DNA from: Calamus simplicifolius
Taxonomy: Eukaryota > Streptophyta > Magnoliopsida > Arecales > Arecaceae
Reading direction: 5' to 3'
NCBI GenBank assembly: GCA_900491605.1
Contig: UESW01004566.1
Span: forward strand, 1,025,381 to 1,089,380
Length of the DNA: 64,000 bases
The notes beneath the pieces were generated by a model. That model did not search any database, was not told the DNA's origin, and saw only the letters and a program-made list of their open reading frames with translations. Below are positions 22,254-34,782 of this stretch, piece by piece. How positions within the stretch are numbered: position 1 is the stretch's first letter; every line of letters starts with the position of its first letter. Both the position numbers and the translations under genes were made by a program.

Positions 22254-23164
22254 AGGAGCTCTTTTCAAATCAAACAATAGAGAAAATCAAAAAGAGAGAA
22301 AAGAATATCTTTTGAAAAGAGGGAAAAACAGAGCATATTGGAAAAATCTTCTAGCTCAAAGAGAGTGATTCAAAAGGAGTGAAATCCAAGAGGAAGTTTC
22401 GTCTGCTCCTTCTCATCAATCCACAAGAGTCAAAAGAAAATCCAAAGCATTTCAAAGGTCAAATCGGAGGATTTTCAAAAGGAGAAAAAGCTTCATCTCA
22501 ACTCCAAAGTCTTCAACGGTCAAGAATCTTGCTGAGGCGTGATTCAACACTTCAAGAGGAGTTAAGAGAAGAAGGAAGAAAGCCAAAGCCACTACCATCT
22601 GCAATACTATCAGGCTTTTCTAACCTTTATTTTGTACTTCATTTGTATATTTGCTCAAGGGGAGCATTTATTGTTCAAACACTATTATTTTTGTTTGCTG
22701 ATTCAATCAGTGGATTGAATCAGTGGAGGTTGGTATACCTCGTTGCAAGCCGGAGTGCTTGTGTTGGGTTAGTTGTGAGCCCGTGAAAAACAACGTGTAG
22801 GGTTTTGTGCTGGTAAGCCCGAGTTAAAACCAGCTGGGTTCGTTGTGCACCCGGGAAAACAACAAGTTTGAGTTGTGAGCTTGGAAAACAACTCGGCTGT
22901 AATCTAGAGAGATTATAGTGTGGACCCAAGTGAATCTTGGGAGTGGACGTAGGTGTTGGTTGCACCGAACCACTATAAAATTATCTTGTGTTTGCCGTGC
23001 TATTTTCTCTCTCTCTATCTCTCTTTATTATTTGCTTGTGCATTGCTTATTAGTTAATCTCACTTGCACATCTTGCTAACTAATCATTTAAAGTTAAAAA
23101 GTCTTAAATTTTTAAGAACCCAATTCACCCCCCCCCCTCTTGGGTTGCCATCTGGGCCAACAAT

Positions 23165-23176
23165 TGGTATCAGAGC
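23165..23176 (+). other. Primer-binding site, Copia-2
   Basis: TGGTATCAGAGC, two bases after the LTR end, complementary to initiator Met tRNA. Confidence 0.95.
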
Positions 23177-23224
23177 AAGTGCTCATTTAGAATTTGATCT
23201 CACGATCAAGGGCTAAAGATCCAT

Positions 23225-24972
23225 ATGGCAACACAAAGTGGTTCAGTTTTGCTGAAGGTCATTCTACGAATCGACCTCCTTTATTTAATGGAACCAACTA
23301 TTCATATTGGAAAGCTAGAATGAGAATATTCATTCAAGCTTCGGACTATGAATTGTGGGGAGTAATAAACGGACCTAGTACACCCACACACCTTATTGAT
23401 GGCACTATTGTTCCTAAACCCGAAAGGGATTGGAATGATAATGATAGGAGAATGGCACAACTAAATGCTAAAGCCATTAATATTTTATATTGTTCCTTAG
23501 ACTCAAATGAATTCAACCGAATCTCAACTTGTAATTCCGCAAAAGAAATTTGGGATAGGTTGGAAATAACTCATGAAGGAACAAACCAAGTAAAGAATCA
23601 AAGATAAATATTTTGGTTCACAAATATGAATTGTTTACAATGGAACAAACTGAAACCATCACATGCATGTTCACTAGATTCACTGATATTGTGAATGGTT
23701 TAAAAAGTCTTGGTAGAATTTATTCTAATGCTGATCTTGTGCGCAAAATTCTTAGGTCACTACCAAGATCGTGGGAAGCAAAGTCACTGCTATCCAAGAA
23801 GCAAAGGACCTCAATGCATTACCTTTAGAGGAGCTTCTAGGATCCTTAATGACCCACGAGTTAACAATGAAGCAGCATGTTGAGGAGGAACAAAAAGAAG
23901 GAAAACACTTGCCCTCAAGACTGCAGAAATGGAAGAGAGCAGCAGTGAAAGTAATGATGAAGATGATGAGGAAACTGCTCTCTTGGCCAAAAATTCAGAA
24001 AGTTTATGAGAAAAAGGCCCTTCCATAAAAAGAAATTTGGAGCAAGATTGAAGGAGAAAAGGATAAGAAAAAGGACAAGGAGAAAGAAAAAGAAAAAGAG
24101 CCCTTAGTATGTTATGAGTGCAAAAAGCCAGGGCACTTTAGATATGATTGTCCTTTGCTGAAAAAGGCCTACAAGAAAAAGAAGAAAGCATACATGGCAA
24201 CATGGTCTGATGAATCTTCCTTCCGAAGAAGAAGAACAAAAGGAAGTTGCCAATATCTGCTTCATGGCCAACGACGACGACAACGACAATGAGGTAAGTT
24301 CTGAAAACTCAAATGATGATTTACATTTGATGAAATGTTTGAGGCTTTCAATGAACTTATGATTGATTTTAAATCCTTGAAAAAGAAGTATAAGTTTTTG
24401 AAAAATGACAATATTAGTTTAGCTAAAAGTAAAAATGAATTAGCTTTAGAAGTTAAGAACTTAACTAATGAAAAAGAAGAACTTAGCAAAGAAAGAGATA
24501 ATCTTAATCAAGAAATAGATTTGTTAAAATCTGAAACTAAAAACTCAACAAAAGATTTAAAAGATCAATTAGAAACTTTAGCTTTAGAAAAGAACAGCAA
24601 GTTAAAGAAAATGACTCTCTTAAGAAAGATGTTAAAAAATATAAAGACATTGTTGAGAAATTCACTTAAGTTCAACTAAACTTAACATGATCTTAGATAG
24701 TCAAAAAGCTATTTTTGACAAAGCTGGTTTAGGATATAACACATTAAGGAAACAAAATCTCTAAAGAATATTTTTGTAAAAGCCAACCAAAGTAATATAA
24801 CTTGTTTTAAATGTAATGAAAAAGGTCATAAATCATTTGAATGCAAAACGTTAAATAATAACAACAAGTTAAATGTTAAAGCTAAGAAAATATGGGTTCC
24901 GAAAGGAACAATTTTTATTGCTGCTAACCATGAAGGACCCAAGAAAGCTTGGGTACCTAAGCATAAAGTTTG
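23225..24972 (+). pseudogene. Copia-2 gag (capsid, coiled coil, two CCHC knuckles), broken
   Basis: ATG at 23225 starts MATQSGS; a one-base gain in a T-run near 23,250 shifts the frame. 23,194-23,607 is open in the capsid frame (NYSYWKARMRIFIQASDYEL). A knuckle C-YE-C-KKPG-H-FRYD-C is at about 24,109-24,150. A long coiled coil (24,335-24,679, rich in Lys, Glu, Leu and Asn) is followed by a second knuckle C-FK-C-NEKG-H-KSFE-C at about 24,802-24,846. The wide spacing of the two knuckles around a coiled coil fits the large Sirevirus gag. Frame breaks lie near 23,605, 23,790, 24,030 and 24,230. Confidence 0.87.
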
Positions 24973-27900
24973 ATTATATTGCAGGAATGTCTTGTAGCCA
25001 AAAGATCAAAGAAAAAGTGGTACCTTGATAGTGGCTGCTCAAGACATATGACGGGTGACAAAGATGAATTCATCACCCTAGAAGAAAAGAAAGGTGGAGT
25101 TGTGACGTTTGGCGATAACGGTAAAGGTCAAATTATGGGCCTTGGTAAAGTTCGCATAACTCCATCTATTTATTGATAATGTACTTTATGTTAATGGTTT
25201 GAAGCATAATCTAATTAGTATAAGTCAATTATGTGATAAAAACTTTAATGTTTCATTTAAATCTTCTTATGCACTGTAACTAATTCTATTGATGATAGCA
25301 TTGTATTTACTGGTTATAGACATGGCAATGTTTACTTAGTTGATTAGAAAAATTATCTTTGAGTGATCATTGCTTAATTGCTGACAATGCTAACATAAAT
25401 GAAATTAGTTGGTTGTGGCATCGTAGATTAGGTCATGCAAGCACACACCTTATTTCAAAACTAATTAAAATGGATTTAGTTAAAGGATTACCTAAACTAG
25501 ATTTTGAAAATAATAAAATATGTGATGCATGTCAATTTGGAAAACAAACTAGAAGTTCTTTAAATCTAAAAACATTGTTTCAACTTCTAGGGACTAGAGC
25601 TACTTCACATGGATCTTTTCGGACCAACTAGAACCACAAGTCTAGGAGGAAAGAAATATGGTCTAGTGATTGTAGATGATTATTCTAGATATACTTGGGT
25701 AATGTTTTTAGCTCACAAAGATGAGACTTTCTCGATATTCCTGAAATTCTTCAAGAAAGTCACAAATGAGAAAAACACTACTATAGTATCTCTAAGAAGT
25801 GATCATGGAACAGAATTTGAAAATCACCTTATTTGAAATTTTGTTCTGAAAATGGAATTAATCATAATTTTTCAGCCCCTAGGACTCCACACAAAATGGT
25901 GTAGTTGAAAGAAAAAATAGGACTCTAGAAGACATGGCCCGTACCATGCTATGCGAAAGCAACTTACCAAAGTATTTTTGGGCGGAAGCAATTAACACAG
26001 CATGTTACATCTTAAATAGAGCTTTAATAAGACCAATATTAAAGAAAACACCTTATGAATTATGGAATGAAAGAAAACCAAATATAAAATACTTTCATGC
26101 ATTTGGATGTAAATGTTTCATTCATAATAATGGTAAAAACAACTTAGGAAAATTTGATGCTAAATCTGATGAAGGAATTTTTCTAGGTTATTCAACAACT
26201 AGTAAGGCATATAGAATCTTTAACAAGAAAACCTTAGTAGTTGAAGAATCCATTCATGTAGTTTTTGATGAATCTTTAGCAACTGGATCTGAAAAGATTG
26301 ATGATGAGGAAGATACAAACATAATTGAAAAAGATCTTGAAAAACTTAATATTGAAGTATCTTCTGATCATGAACAAGAGGCTAAAGATGATGATTCACA
26401 TAAGGACGATGATGTCAATATTGATCATAATGATATAGATCTTCCAAGAGACTGGAGATATGCTCATAGTCATCCTAAGGAATTGATTATAGGCGATCCA
26501 TCTCAAGGAATAAGGAACTAGATCATACATGAGAAATATTAGTAATCATCTTGCATTTGTATCACAAATTGAACCTAAAACTATAGAAGAAGCTGAAAAA
26601 GATAATAATTGGATGTTAGCAATGCAAGAAGAACTAAATCAATTTACTAGAAATAATGTTTGGACTTAGTTGAAAGACCTAAAAATCATTCAGTAATAGG
26701 ATCAAAATGGATTTATAGAAATAAACTAGATGAAAATGGCATAGTAATTAGAAACAAAGCTAGATTGGTTGCTAAAGGATATAATCAAGAGGAAGGTATT
26801 GATTTTGATGAAACCTTTGCACCTGTAGCTAGATTAGAAGCCATTAGGCTATTACTTGCATTTGCATGTCATATGAATTTTAACTTATTTCAAATGGATG
26901 TAAAAAGCGCATTTTTAAATGGATTTATTAATGAAGAAGTTTATGTAGAACAACCACCAGGTTTTGAAGATCACGAGTTTTCAAATCACGTTTTTAAATT
27001 GCACAAAGCTTTATATGGTTTGAAACAAGCACCTAGAGCTTGGTATGATAGGTTAAGTAAATTCTTAATAGAAAATGATTTTACAAGAGGAAATGTTGAT
27101 AAAACTTTGTTTTTGAAAAGAAAAAGTAAAGATTTACTTGTAGTACAAATATACGTAGATGACATTATTTTTGGTGCTACTAACGATTCTCTTTGTCAAG
27201 AATTTGCAAAGTTGATGCAGGGAGAATTCGAGATGAGCATGATGGGAGAACTCAACTTCTTCCTTGGACTCCAGATCAAACAATGCAAGGAGGGAATCTT
27301 TATCAACCAAACCAAATACACAAGAGAACTACTCAAAAAGTTTGGTATGGAAACAATGAAACCCCTCGGAACTCCAATGAGTCCTTCATGCAAGCTGGAC
27401 AAAGATGAAGAAGGTAAAAAGGTTGATCAAAAGTATTATCGAGGTATAATCGGATCCCTTCTTTATTTAACAGCAAGTAGACCAGATTATGTTTTCAGTA
27501 TGTTTATGTGCTAGATTTCAATCTGAACCTAAAGAATCACATTTAATAGCTGTTAAAAGAATTTTAAGATATCTAAATGGAACTAAAAATGTAGGTTTAT
27601 GGTATTCTAGAGACTCACATTAAACCTAATTGCATATTCAGATTCTGATTATGCTGGATGTAAATTAGATAGAAAAGCACAAGTGGTGCATGCCAATTCT
27701 TAGGTAGTAACTTAATCACATGGTTTAGCAAAAAGCAAAATTCAGTTGCATTATCAACTACTGAAGCTGAATATGTAGCAGCTGGAAGTTGCTGTGCGCA
27801 AATCCTATGGATTAAGCGACAACTTGAAGACTATGGTATCACACTTGATAAAACACCCATAAGATGTGATAACACTAGCGCAATCAACTTAACTAAAAAT

Positions 27901-28095
27901 CCAATTCAACACTCAAGAACAAAACACATAGAAATTAGATATCATTTTATAAGGGAACATGTAGCTAATGATGAAATTTGTTTAGATTATGTAAACACTG
28001 AAGAACAATTAGCTGACATATTCACTAAACCTTTAAATGAAGAAAGATTTTGTTATCTTAGAGGAGAGTTAGGAATTTGTAACCCTTTTGAATAA
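24973..28095 (+). pseudogene. Copia-2 pol: protease, integrase, RT, RNase H, lightly broken
   Basis: Protease: WYLDSGCSRHMTGDKDEF at about 25,018. Integrase: WLWHRRLGHAS and CDACQFGKQTR zinc region (25,400-25,560), MDLFGPTRTTSL, YGLVIVDDYSRYTWVMFL, DHGTEFEN, GVVERKNRT-like (one base lost), then MARTMLCESNLPKYFWAEAI (from 25,934). RT: 26,530-27,490 with DVKSAFLNGFI, LYGLKQAPRAWYD and YVDD at 27152-27163. RNase H: YSDSDYAG, SKKQNSVALSTTEAEYVAAG; end LRGELGICNPFE with TAA at 28093-28095. Lesions are few and mostly one-base losses in A or T runs. Confidence 0.92.
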
Positions 28096-28281
28096 ATTTT
28101 GAAACCTCTAAGGAAATATATCTAGAGTTCTTTCAAATTCTCAAAATCTTAAGGAAATTTTATCTAGAACTCATATCAATTTGATCTCTCAAAGTCCATG
28201 ATTTTTAATCATACTCAAAGATCAAATTCCGGACTTATTTCGGATTCTCTGAATCTTAATCTATTTTTTCTCTGAAATGTC

Positions 28282-28470
28282 GGGAGCCGACTCGAGAGTA
28301 TCGGAGTCGACTCGAGTTTTCTGCTGAAACTCAGGAGTCGACCCCTCCTCTGAGCGAGTCGACTCGAGATCGTGTCCGTGCTCTGTGACTAGTCGCGAGC
28401 CGACTCCACACTTTGCGCGAGTCGACTCGACGTGGTCCCAGTCGATTTATTTAGGGCACGAGTCGACCCA
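28282..28470 (+). promoter_or_regulatory. Second palindrome array, between pol and ORF2 of Copia-2
   Basis: Seven or eight motifs of the GAG(T/C)CGACTC type lie 100 to 290 bp before the ORF2 ATG (28570). Location and spacing parallel 6950-7134 of Copia-1 and 34,783-34,970 of Copia-3. Confidence 0.65.
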
Positions 28471-28569
28471 CGGACATTTCATTCTTCCAAATCTTCCAAA
28501 TCCTCTCCAAACTTTCCCAAAACCCTCCAAACCTCAAATAACCTCTGATTAACCAATCCTTCAAGATCA

Positions 28570-30148
28570 ATGGCACCCAAAACCCGAGGAGCTAGCTCGA
28601 GTGGCGCCGGTTTGAAGAGGAAGAGGACCGTTCGACGACCCGTCCGCGAGCCGTCTACGGATTCTTCCTCTACCCCTTCTGCTAGTGATCCTCCTGCTCC
28701 AGCTCCTACTCCTCAGGTAGATTCTTGCCAGTAGAGTTGTCACCACAGGAAGGAAAGGTTGATTTTGAATTGTTTGAGAATGAAGGATTCATTTAGGTAG
28801 ACAACTAATTGAGATGGGATTTGAGTATATGTTCATTGGACTGTCCCACCTACCCTGCTCTAGTTAAAGAGTTTTACAAGAATTTGACTAGAGGAGATGA
28901 TGGCTTGGTGAGCAAGGTTAGAGGCATTGGTTTGAACATTACATCCTCTATTCTTCTAGATTATTGAATTACCCTTGTCTGGACCTTCCACATTTGCCCC
29001 AGAAGATAGGTCTCCAGCCCTCACTAGGCTATTGAATAGAAATTTTGAGGGATTTGAAGAAGTTTTGCTAGTCAACTGCCTTTGGAATTAAGATTCTCCA
29101 CAACATTTGCAGCAGGATTTTTTCCCAAGACAGGCCGTTTGACTATGTTTCTGAGAGAGATATTTTTGTTATGGATGCTGTTGTTTCTGGGAAGCCCATC
29201 AATCTACCTAGGATGATAATTATGGTATATTGCAGATTGTGGCGGGAAAAAGAAATCAAGTCTTCCCTATGGCATGGTTTTGACTAAATTATTTCAAGCC
29301 AAGGGATTGTGTTCAGTGATAGTGAGCCAAAAAGGAGTTAAGACATACAGATTATTATACTTTGGCTACTATTCATCGCATGGGGTTTGTTAAGAAAAAT
29401 GGAAGTTGGGAGAGAAAGAATGTTACTGAGGACAGAGACTTAGATGCAGAGGCACCCAGACCTTCTTGAGACATTCATCACCTGAGCCTCCTCAGTGCTC
29501 GTCTGTTCCAGAGTCTGTTCCTGCTCCTGCTTCTGATTCTACCCCTGCTCCTACTGTTGCTCCTGCTCAGTCTTCACTTTCATCTGGTAGTTTTTCTGAT
29601 ACACAGTTAGATCAGCTTCGANAGACCTTCCTTGAGACATTCATCTCCGGAGCCTCCTCAGTGTTCATCTATTCCAGAGTCTGTTCCTGCTCCTGCTTCT
29701 GATTCTACCCCTGCTCCTACTGTTGCTCCTGCTCAGTCTTCTACAGTTTCATCTGGTAGTTTTTCTGATACACAGTTAGATCAACTTCGATCTTTATTCA
29801 AGTCTGAGTTAAGTGATCAAGAAAAGAGACTGAAAGAAGAATTTAATGAAAAGTATATGAACTTAAAAGAAGCCTTATATTCTCTCAGTGATCGAGTTGC
29901 ATGATTGAGTCTACTCTCAGTTCATCTACCGGTTCCTTAAGTGAAAATTTAAAGAATATCTTTGGAGAACTTAAGGACATCTGCGGTGACTCGGAGACAT
30001 ACTCCCAATGCAACGCCGAGCTTCAAGAAAAAATCACTTCTGCTTGTACTTTGTTGATGAAAAACTCAAAGACTATGTTAGACTTCAATGTGAAGGGATG
30101 AAGCAAATTGTAGATCACTTGAATAGAATTACTAGAAGAAATTTTTAA
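28570..30148 (+). pseudogene. Copia-2 ORF2, broken and containing an assembly N
   Basis: ATG at 28570 opens MAPKTRGASSSGAGLKRKRT, a basic leader that could act as a nuclear localisation signal, then Ser/Pro/Ala-rich sequence. The middle domain is spread over frames: LVKEFYKNLTRGDDGLVS, LPLELRFSTTFAAGFFPKTG-like, DIFVMDAVVSGKPINLPRM, TLATIHRMGFVKKNG. A Pro/Ala/Ser linker is duplicated on both sides of the N at 29622. The C-terminal helical part (29,632-30,101 in two frames) has FSDTQLDQLRSLFKSELSDQ and LKNIFGELKDICGDSETYS, ending near RRNF with TAA at 30146-30148. About 450 residues if uninterrupted. Confidence 0.72.
29622..29622. other. Ambiguous base N flanked by a 165-bp direct duplication
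   Basis: The only N of the window. The roughly 163 bases before it (29,459-29,621) and 168 after it (29,623-29,790) are near-identical, both running from AGACCTTC...TTGAGACATTCATC to AGATCA(G/A)CTTCGA. This looks like two contig ends that overlap but were joined with a placeholder. Confidence 0.85.
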
Positions 30149-30382
30149 GTTTTCATGTAATCTCTTTTTGATGTAATCAATTTACTTTCAATGCAATGAG
30201 CAAGTTTACATTTCCATGTACTTTCATTTTGAAGTAATGAGAATGTTTGATGCTTTACTTTTGTCTATTTCAATTGTAAGTATCCTTGAATTTCTTTGAA
30301 TGATTATCCTCAATTGATAAGTTAAATGAAAAAGATAAAGAATGTTATTGATATTAAACTTCCTAACCTTTTTGTTGATTAC

Positions 30383-30678
30383 AAAAAAGGGGGAGAGTTT
30401 TTATTCAATCGTATATGCCTTGCCTTCAATTCAATCAAAGTTTAATTTTGAAAGAGGAAGAGCATAAGGGGAAGAGATAAATTGAATTTCATAAAGAAAT
30501 GCTTAAGTTTCTGATTTTGAAAAATTTTGAATGATTTAAAATTAAGGTTCATAGGGGGAGCTACCTCATTGAGGGGGAGCCTTTCCATGAACACAATAGT
30601 TGATTTTGGAATCACAAATTTTTTCAATTTTATAATGCATATACTCAATGTTTTTGTCATCATCAAAAAGGGGGAGAT
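30383..30678 (+). other. Twin polypurine tracts of Copia-2
   Basis: AAAAAAGGGGGAGAG at about 30,383-30,397 and AAAAAGGGGGAGAT at 30665-30678, the second touching the 3' LTR. GGGGGAG-type runs also occur at about 30,554 and 30,574. Confidence 0.8.
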
Positions 30679-32394
30679 TGTTGAGAAATTATTGAAACAT
30701 AATTGCCCCAACTTTATTGATTTTGATGATTTCCAAAAGCCATGAGTACCTTAAAGAAACAATGTGTTTATTTATCAAAAACCTTGAGCTTATTCAAATT
30801 GAAAGGAATGAACTATCAATGGTTATATCAAATGAGTTTTGAATCTATTAGAAAAAGGAGTTTCAAGTTCTATGCTTAAAAGATTTCAAAAAGGAATTTT
30901 TACACATTATAATTCAATCGATGAATTCTTGAAACATGTCTTGAATCCATGATAAACGTCATATTTAATGTATTCAAGTCAAATTTATATTTTAAATTTA
31001 ATTGGGACAAGTTTTAAAGTCAATCAGAACATTTTTCTGATTTTTGTATCGGTCCCGAGCCGACTCAAGGGTTTCCGAGTCGACTCCCCAAATTGCCTGA
31101 TTTTCTCGAGTCGACCCTTGGCTTTTCAAGAGTCGACCCCTGACTTCTTGCGAGCCGACTCCTGTCTGTGCGAGCCGACTCCGCTCAAACAACAGAACCC
31201 ATGTTTTTTGAGCACTTCTCGAGTCGACTCCCCATTTTCCTCGAGTCGACTCCCGACTTTCAGGAGCCGACACTTTGTTTTCGCGAGTCGACCCTTCAAT
31301 GCTTAAAATGTTTCTATTTTTGGTAATCGACCTCGAGCCGACTCCCTCAAGCTCGAGTCGACTCCGCGAAATCTGGGCGCGATTTTTAACGATGACACAT
31401 CAGCCCCAACGGTAAGATTTTTGAATAACGGCTATTTTTCCTTGTCTCTAACGGATATATTTTTGCAGATTCTATAAATAGAGGAGCTCTTTTCAAATCA
31501 ACAATCAGAGAAAATCAAAAGAGAGAAAAGAATATCATTTGAAAAGAGGGAAAAACAGAGCATATTGAAAAATCATTTAGCTCAAAGGAGAGTGATTCAA
31601 AAGGAGTGAAATCCAAGTGAAAGTTTCGTCTACTCCTTCTCATCAATCCACAAGAGCCAAAAGAAAATCCACAAGCATTTCAAAGGTCAAATCGGAGGAT
31701 TTTCAAAAGAGGAAAAAGCTTCATCTCAACTCCAAAGTCTTCAACGGTCAAGAATCTGCTGAGGCGTGATTCAACACTTCAAGAGGAGTTAAAGAAGAGA
31801 AGGAAGAAAGCCCAAGCATCTACCATCTGCAATACAATCAGGCTTTTCTAACCTTTTAATATTTTGTACTTCATTTGTATATTTGCTCAAGGGGAGCATT
31901 TATTGTTCAAACACTATTATTCTTATTGTTTGCTGATTCAATCAGTGGATTGAATCAGTGGAGGTTGGTATACCTCGTTGCAAGCCGGAGTGCTTGTGTT
32001 GGGTTAGTTGTGAGCCCTAGAAAAACAACGTGTAGGGTTTTGTGCTGGTAAGCCCGAGTTAAAACCAGCTGGGTTCGTTGTGCACCCGGTAAAACAACAA
32101 GTTTGAGTTGTGAGCTTGGAAAACAACTCGGCTGTAATCTAGAGAGATTATAGTGTGGACCCAAGTGAATCTTGGGAGTGGACGTAGGTGTTGATTGCAC
32201 CGAACCACTATAAAATTATCTTGTGTTTGCCGTGCCATATTTTCTCTTTCTCTATCTCTCTTTATTTGCTTGTGCATTGCTTTTAGTTAGCCTCTCACTT
32301 GCACATCTTGCTAACTAATCAATTAAAGTTAAAAAGTCTTAAATTTTTAAGAACCCAATTCACCCCCCCTCTTGGGTTGCCATCTGGGCCAACA
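30679..32394 (+). repeat. 3' LTR of Copia-2
   Basis: TGTTGAGAAATT to GGGCCAACA, 1716 bp, closely matching 21471-23162. Palindrome array at 31,056-31,372; TATAAATAG at 31473-31481. The last CAACA is also the first bases of the integrase codons of Copia-3 (CAACAAAATGG), so the end is a microhomology junction. Confidence 0.94.
31056..31372 (+). promoter_or_regulatory. Palindrome array in Copia-2 3' LTR
   Basis: Same motif series as 21,848-22,138. Some spacers that are shortened in the 5' copy are complete here (for example the bases between the two motifs near 31,220-31,250). Confidence 0.75.
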
Positions 32395-34587
32395 AAATGG
32401 AGTTGTAGAAAGAAAAAATAGAACATTAGAAGATATGGCCCGTACCATGCTATGTGAAAGCTAACTCCCAAAGTACTTCTGGGCGGAAGCTATAAACACA
32501 GCATGTTACATCCTTAATAGAGCTTTAATTAGGCCAATTCTTAAGAAAACTCCCTATGAACTATGGCATAATAGAAAACCTAACATTAGTTATTTTCATG
32601 CATTTGGTTATGATGTTTATTCATAATAATGGTAAGGACAATCTTTGGAAATTTGATGTCAAATCTGATGAAGGTATATTTTTAGGTTATTCAACATCTA
32701 GTAAAGCATATAGAGTATTAACAAGAAATATTTAATTGTAGAAGAATCAATTCATGTAGTATTTGATGAGTCTTTAGCATCAAGTTCTAAGAAAATTGAT
32801 GATGAGGAAGATACAATTTTGCTTGAAAGAGATATTGAAAAATTGAATATAGATGTATCTTCAGATCATGAACAAAAGCTAAAGATGATGACTCACCTAA
32901 GAATGATGTTATTGATACTACTCGTAATGATATAGATCTACCTAGAGATTGGAGATATGCTTATGGTCATCCTAAGGATTTAATCATAGGTGATCCATCT
33001 CAAGGAGTAAGAACTAGATCATCAATGAGGAACATCAATAATCATCTTGCATTTGTATCTCATATAGAACCTAAAACTATTAAAGAAGCTGAAAAAGATA
33101 ATAATTGGATGTTAGCTATGCAAGAGGAATTAAATCAATTTACTAGGAATAATGTATGGTCCTTAGTTGATAGACCCAAAGGTCATTTTGTTATAGGATC
33201 TAAATGGGTATTTAGAAATAAATTAGATGAAAATGGCATAGTAATTAGAAATAAAGCTAGATTAGTTGCAAAAGGATATAATCAAGAAGAAGGAATTGAT
33301 TTTGATGAAACTTTTGCACCATGTAGCTAGATTAGAAGCAATTAGACTATTACTTGCATTTGCATGTCATATGAACATTAATTTATTTCAAATGGATGTT
33401 AAAAGTATATTTTAAATGGTTTTTAAAATGAGGAAGTTTTTGTAGAACAACCACCAGGTTTTGAAGATCTTGAATTTTTAAATCATGTTTTTAAATTACA
33501 AAGCACTTTATGGTTTAAAATAAGCACCTAGAGCTTGGTATGATAAATTAAGCAAATTTCTAATTGAAAATTTTTTAGAGGAAATGTTGATAAAACCCTA
33601 TTTTTGAAAAGAAAAGATAAAGATTTATTGGTAGTACAAATTTATGTAGATGATATTGTATTCGGTGCTACTAACAATCTTTTGTGTCAAGAATTTGCTA
33701 TGTTGATGCAGGGTGAATTCGAGATGAGCATGATGGGAGAACTCAACTTCTTCCTAGGACTTCAAATCAAGCAAGAAAGAGAGAGAATTTTTATTAATCA
33801 AACAAAGTACACAAAGAAATTATCAAGAAATTTGGTATGGAACAAGTCAAACCTCTCGAAATACCAATGAGTCCTTCATGCAAGTTAGACAAAAATGAAG
33901 ATGGTAAACCTATTGATCAAAAATGTTACAGAGGTATGATTGGATCACTACTTTACTTAACAGCTAGTAGACCAGATATCATGTTTGTAGTATGTTTATG
34001 TGCAGATATCAATCTGAACCTAAAGAATCTCACTTAATTGCTGTAAAAAGAATACTTAAGATATCTAAATGGAACTAAAAATGTTGAATTATGGTATTCT
34101 AGAGACTCAACATTAAATTTAATTGCATATTCTGATTTCGATTATGCTGGTTGTAAATTAGATAGAAAGAGTACAAGTGGTGCATGCCAATTTTTAGGAA
34201 GTAACTTAATCTCTTGGTTTAGCAAAAAGCAAAATTTAGTTGCATTATCAACTACTGAAGCTGAATATGTTACAGCTGGAAGTTGCTATGCTCAAATCCT
34301 TTGGATTAAGCGACAACTTGAAGATTATGGTATAACACTTGATAAACACCAATTAAATGTGATAACACTAGTGCAATCAATTTAACTAAAATCCAATTCC
34401 AACATTCAAGAACTAAACACATTGAAATTAGATATCATTTCATTAGAGAACATGTAGCTAATAATGACATTGTCTTGATTATGTTTGTACTGATGAACAA
34501 TTAGCTGATATTTTTATAAAACCCCTAAGTGAAGAAAGATTTTATTATCTTAGAGGATAATTAAGAGTTTGTGATCCATTGGAATGA
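32395..34587 (+). pseudogene. Copia-3 pol (end of integrase, RT, RNase H), broken
   Basis: Integrase tail: YFWAEAINTACYILNRALIR (one stop in AES region at about 32,460), then an acidic linker. RT: 33,025-33,330 open with SKWVFRNKLDENGIVIRNKA and EEGIDFDETFAP, then breaks; YVDD at 33643-33654; MMGELNFFLGLQIKQ. RNase H: YSDFDYAGCKLDRKSTSGA, where the usual second Ser-Asp of YSDSDYAG reads Asp-Phe-Asp. Then ALSTTEAEYVTAGSCYAQIL. The end reads DPLE with TGA at 34585-34587. More substitutions than Copia-2, in keeping with greater age. Confidence 0.88.
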
Positions 34588-34782
34588 ATTTAAATCTCCT
34601 AGGAATGATTATCTAGAATTCAATCATTATTCCTAATTTTTTTTATAATTTTAAGGATGATTTATCTAGATATTTGAACCCCTTGATTCATCACAGTTTA
34701 AAGTTGATTTATCCAAAATTTAAAGATTTTTCAGACAAGATTCAGATCCTTTGAAACTCTTTTTTTTTCTGAAACAGTCTTG

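Larger units (their letters stand above)
21471..23162 (+). repeat. 5' LTR of Copia-2
   Basis: 1692 bp, TGTTGAGAAATT to GGGCCAACA. Near-identical to 30679-32394. It contains a palindrome array (21,848-22,138), AACGG motifs at 22180, 22199 and 22222, and TATAAATAG at 22245-22253. It is related to the Copia-1 LTR in U3 and in the terminal C-rich block. Confidence 0.94.
21471..32394 (+). mobile_element. Copia-2, complete Sirevirus-like retrotransposon
   Basis: Both LTRs (21471-23162 and 30679-32394), PBS at 23165, gag, pol, ORF2 and twin PPTs are present in the right order. It is inserted in the antisense ORF of Gypsy-1. The left flank is CTCTG (21466-21470), but the bases after the right LTR are AAATG, so the target duplication does not match. 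The right flank is integrase of Copia-3, not Gypsy-1, so a rearrangement took place at or after insertion. This is the best preserved Copia copy here (RT open for 284 codons). Confidence 0.94.
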
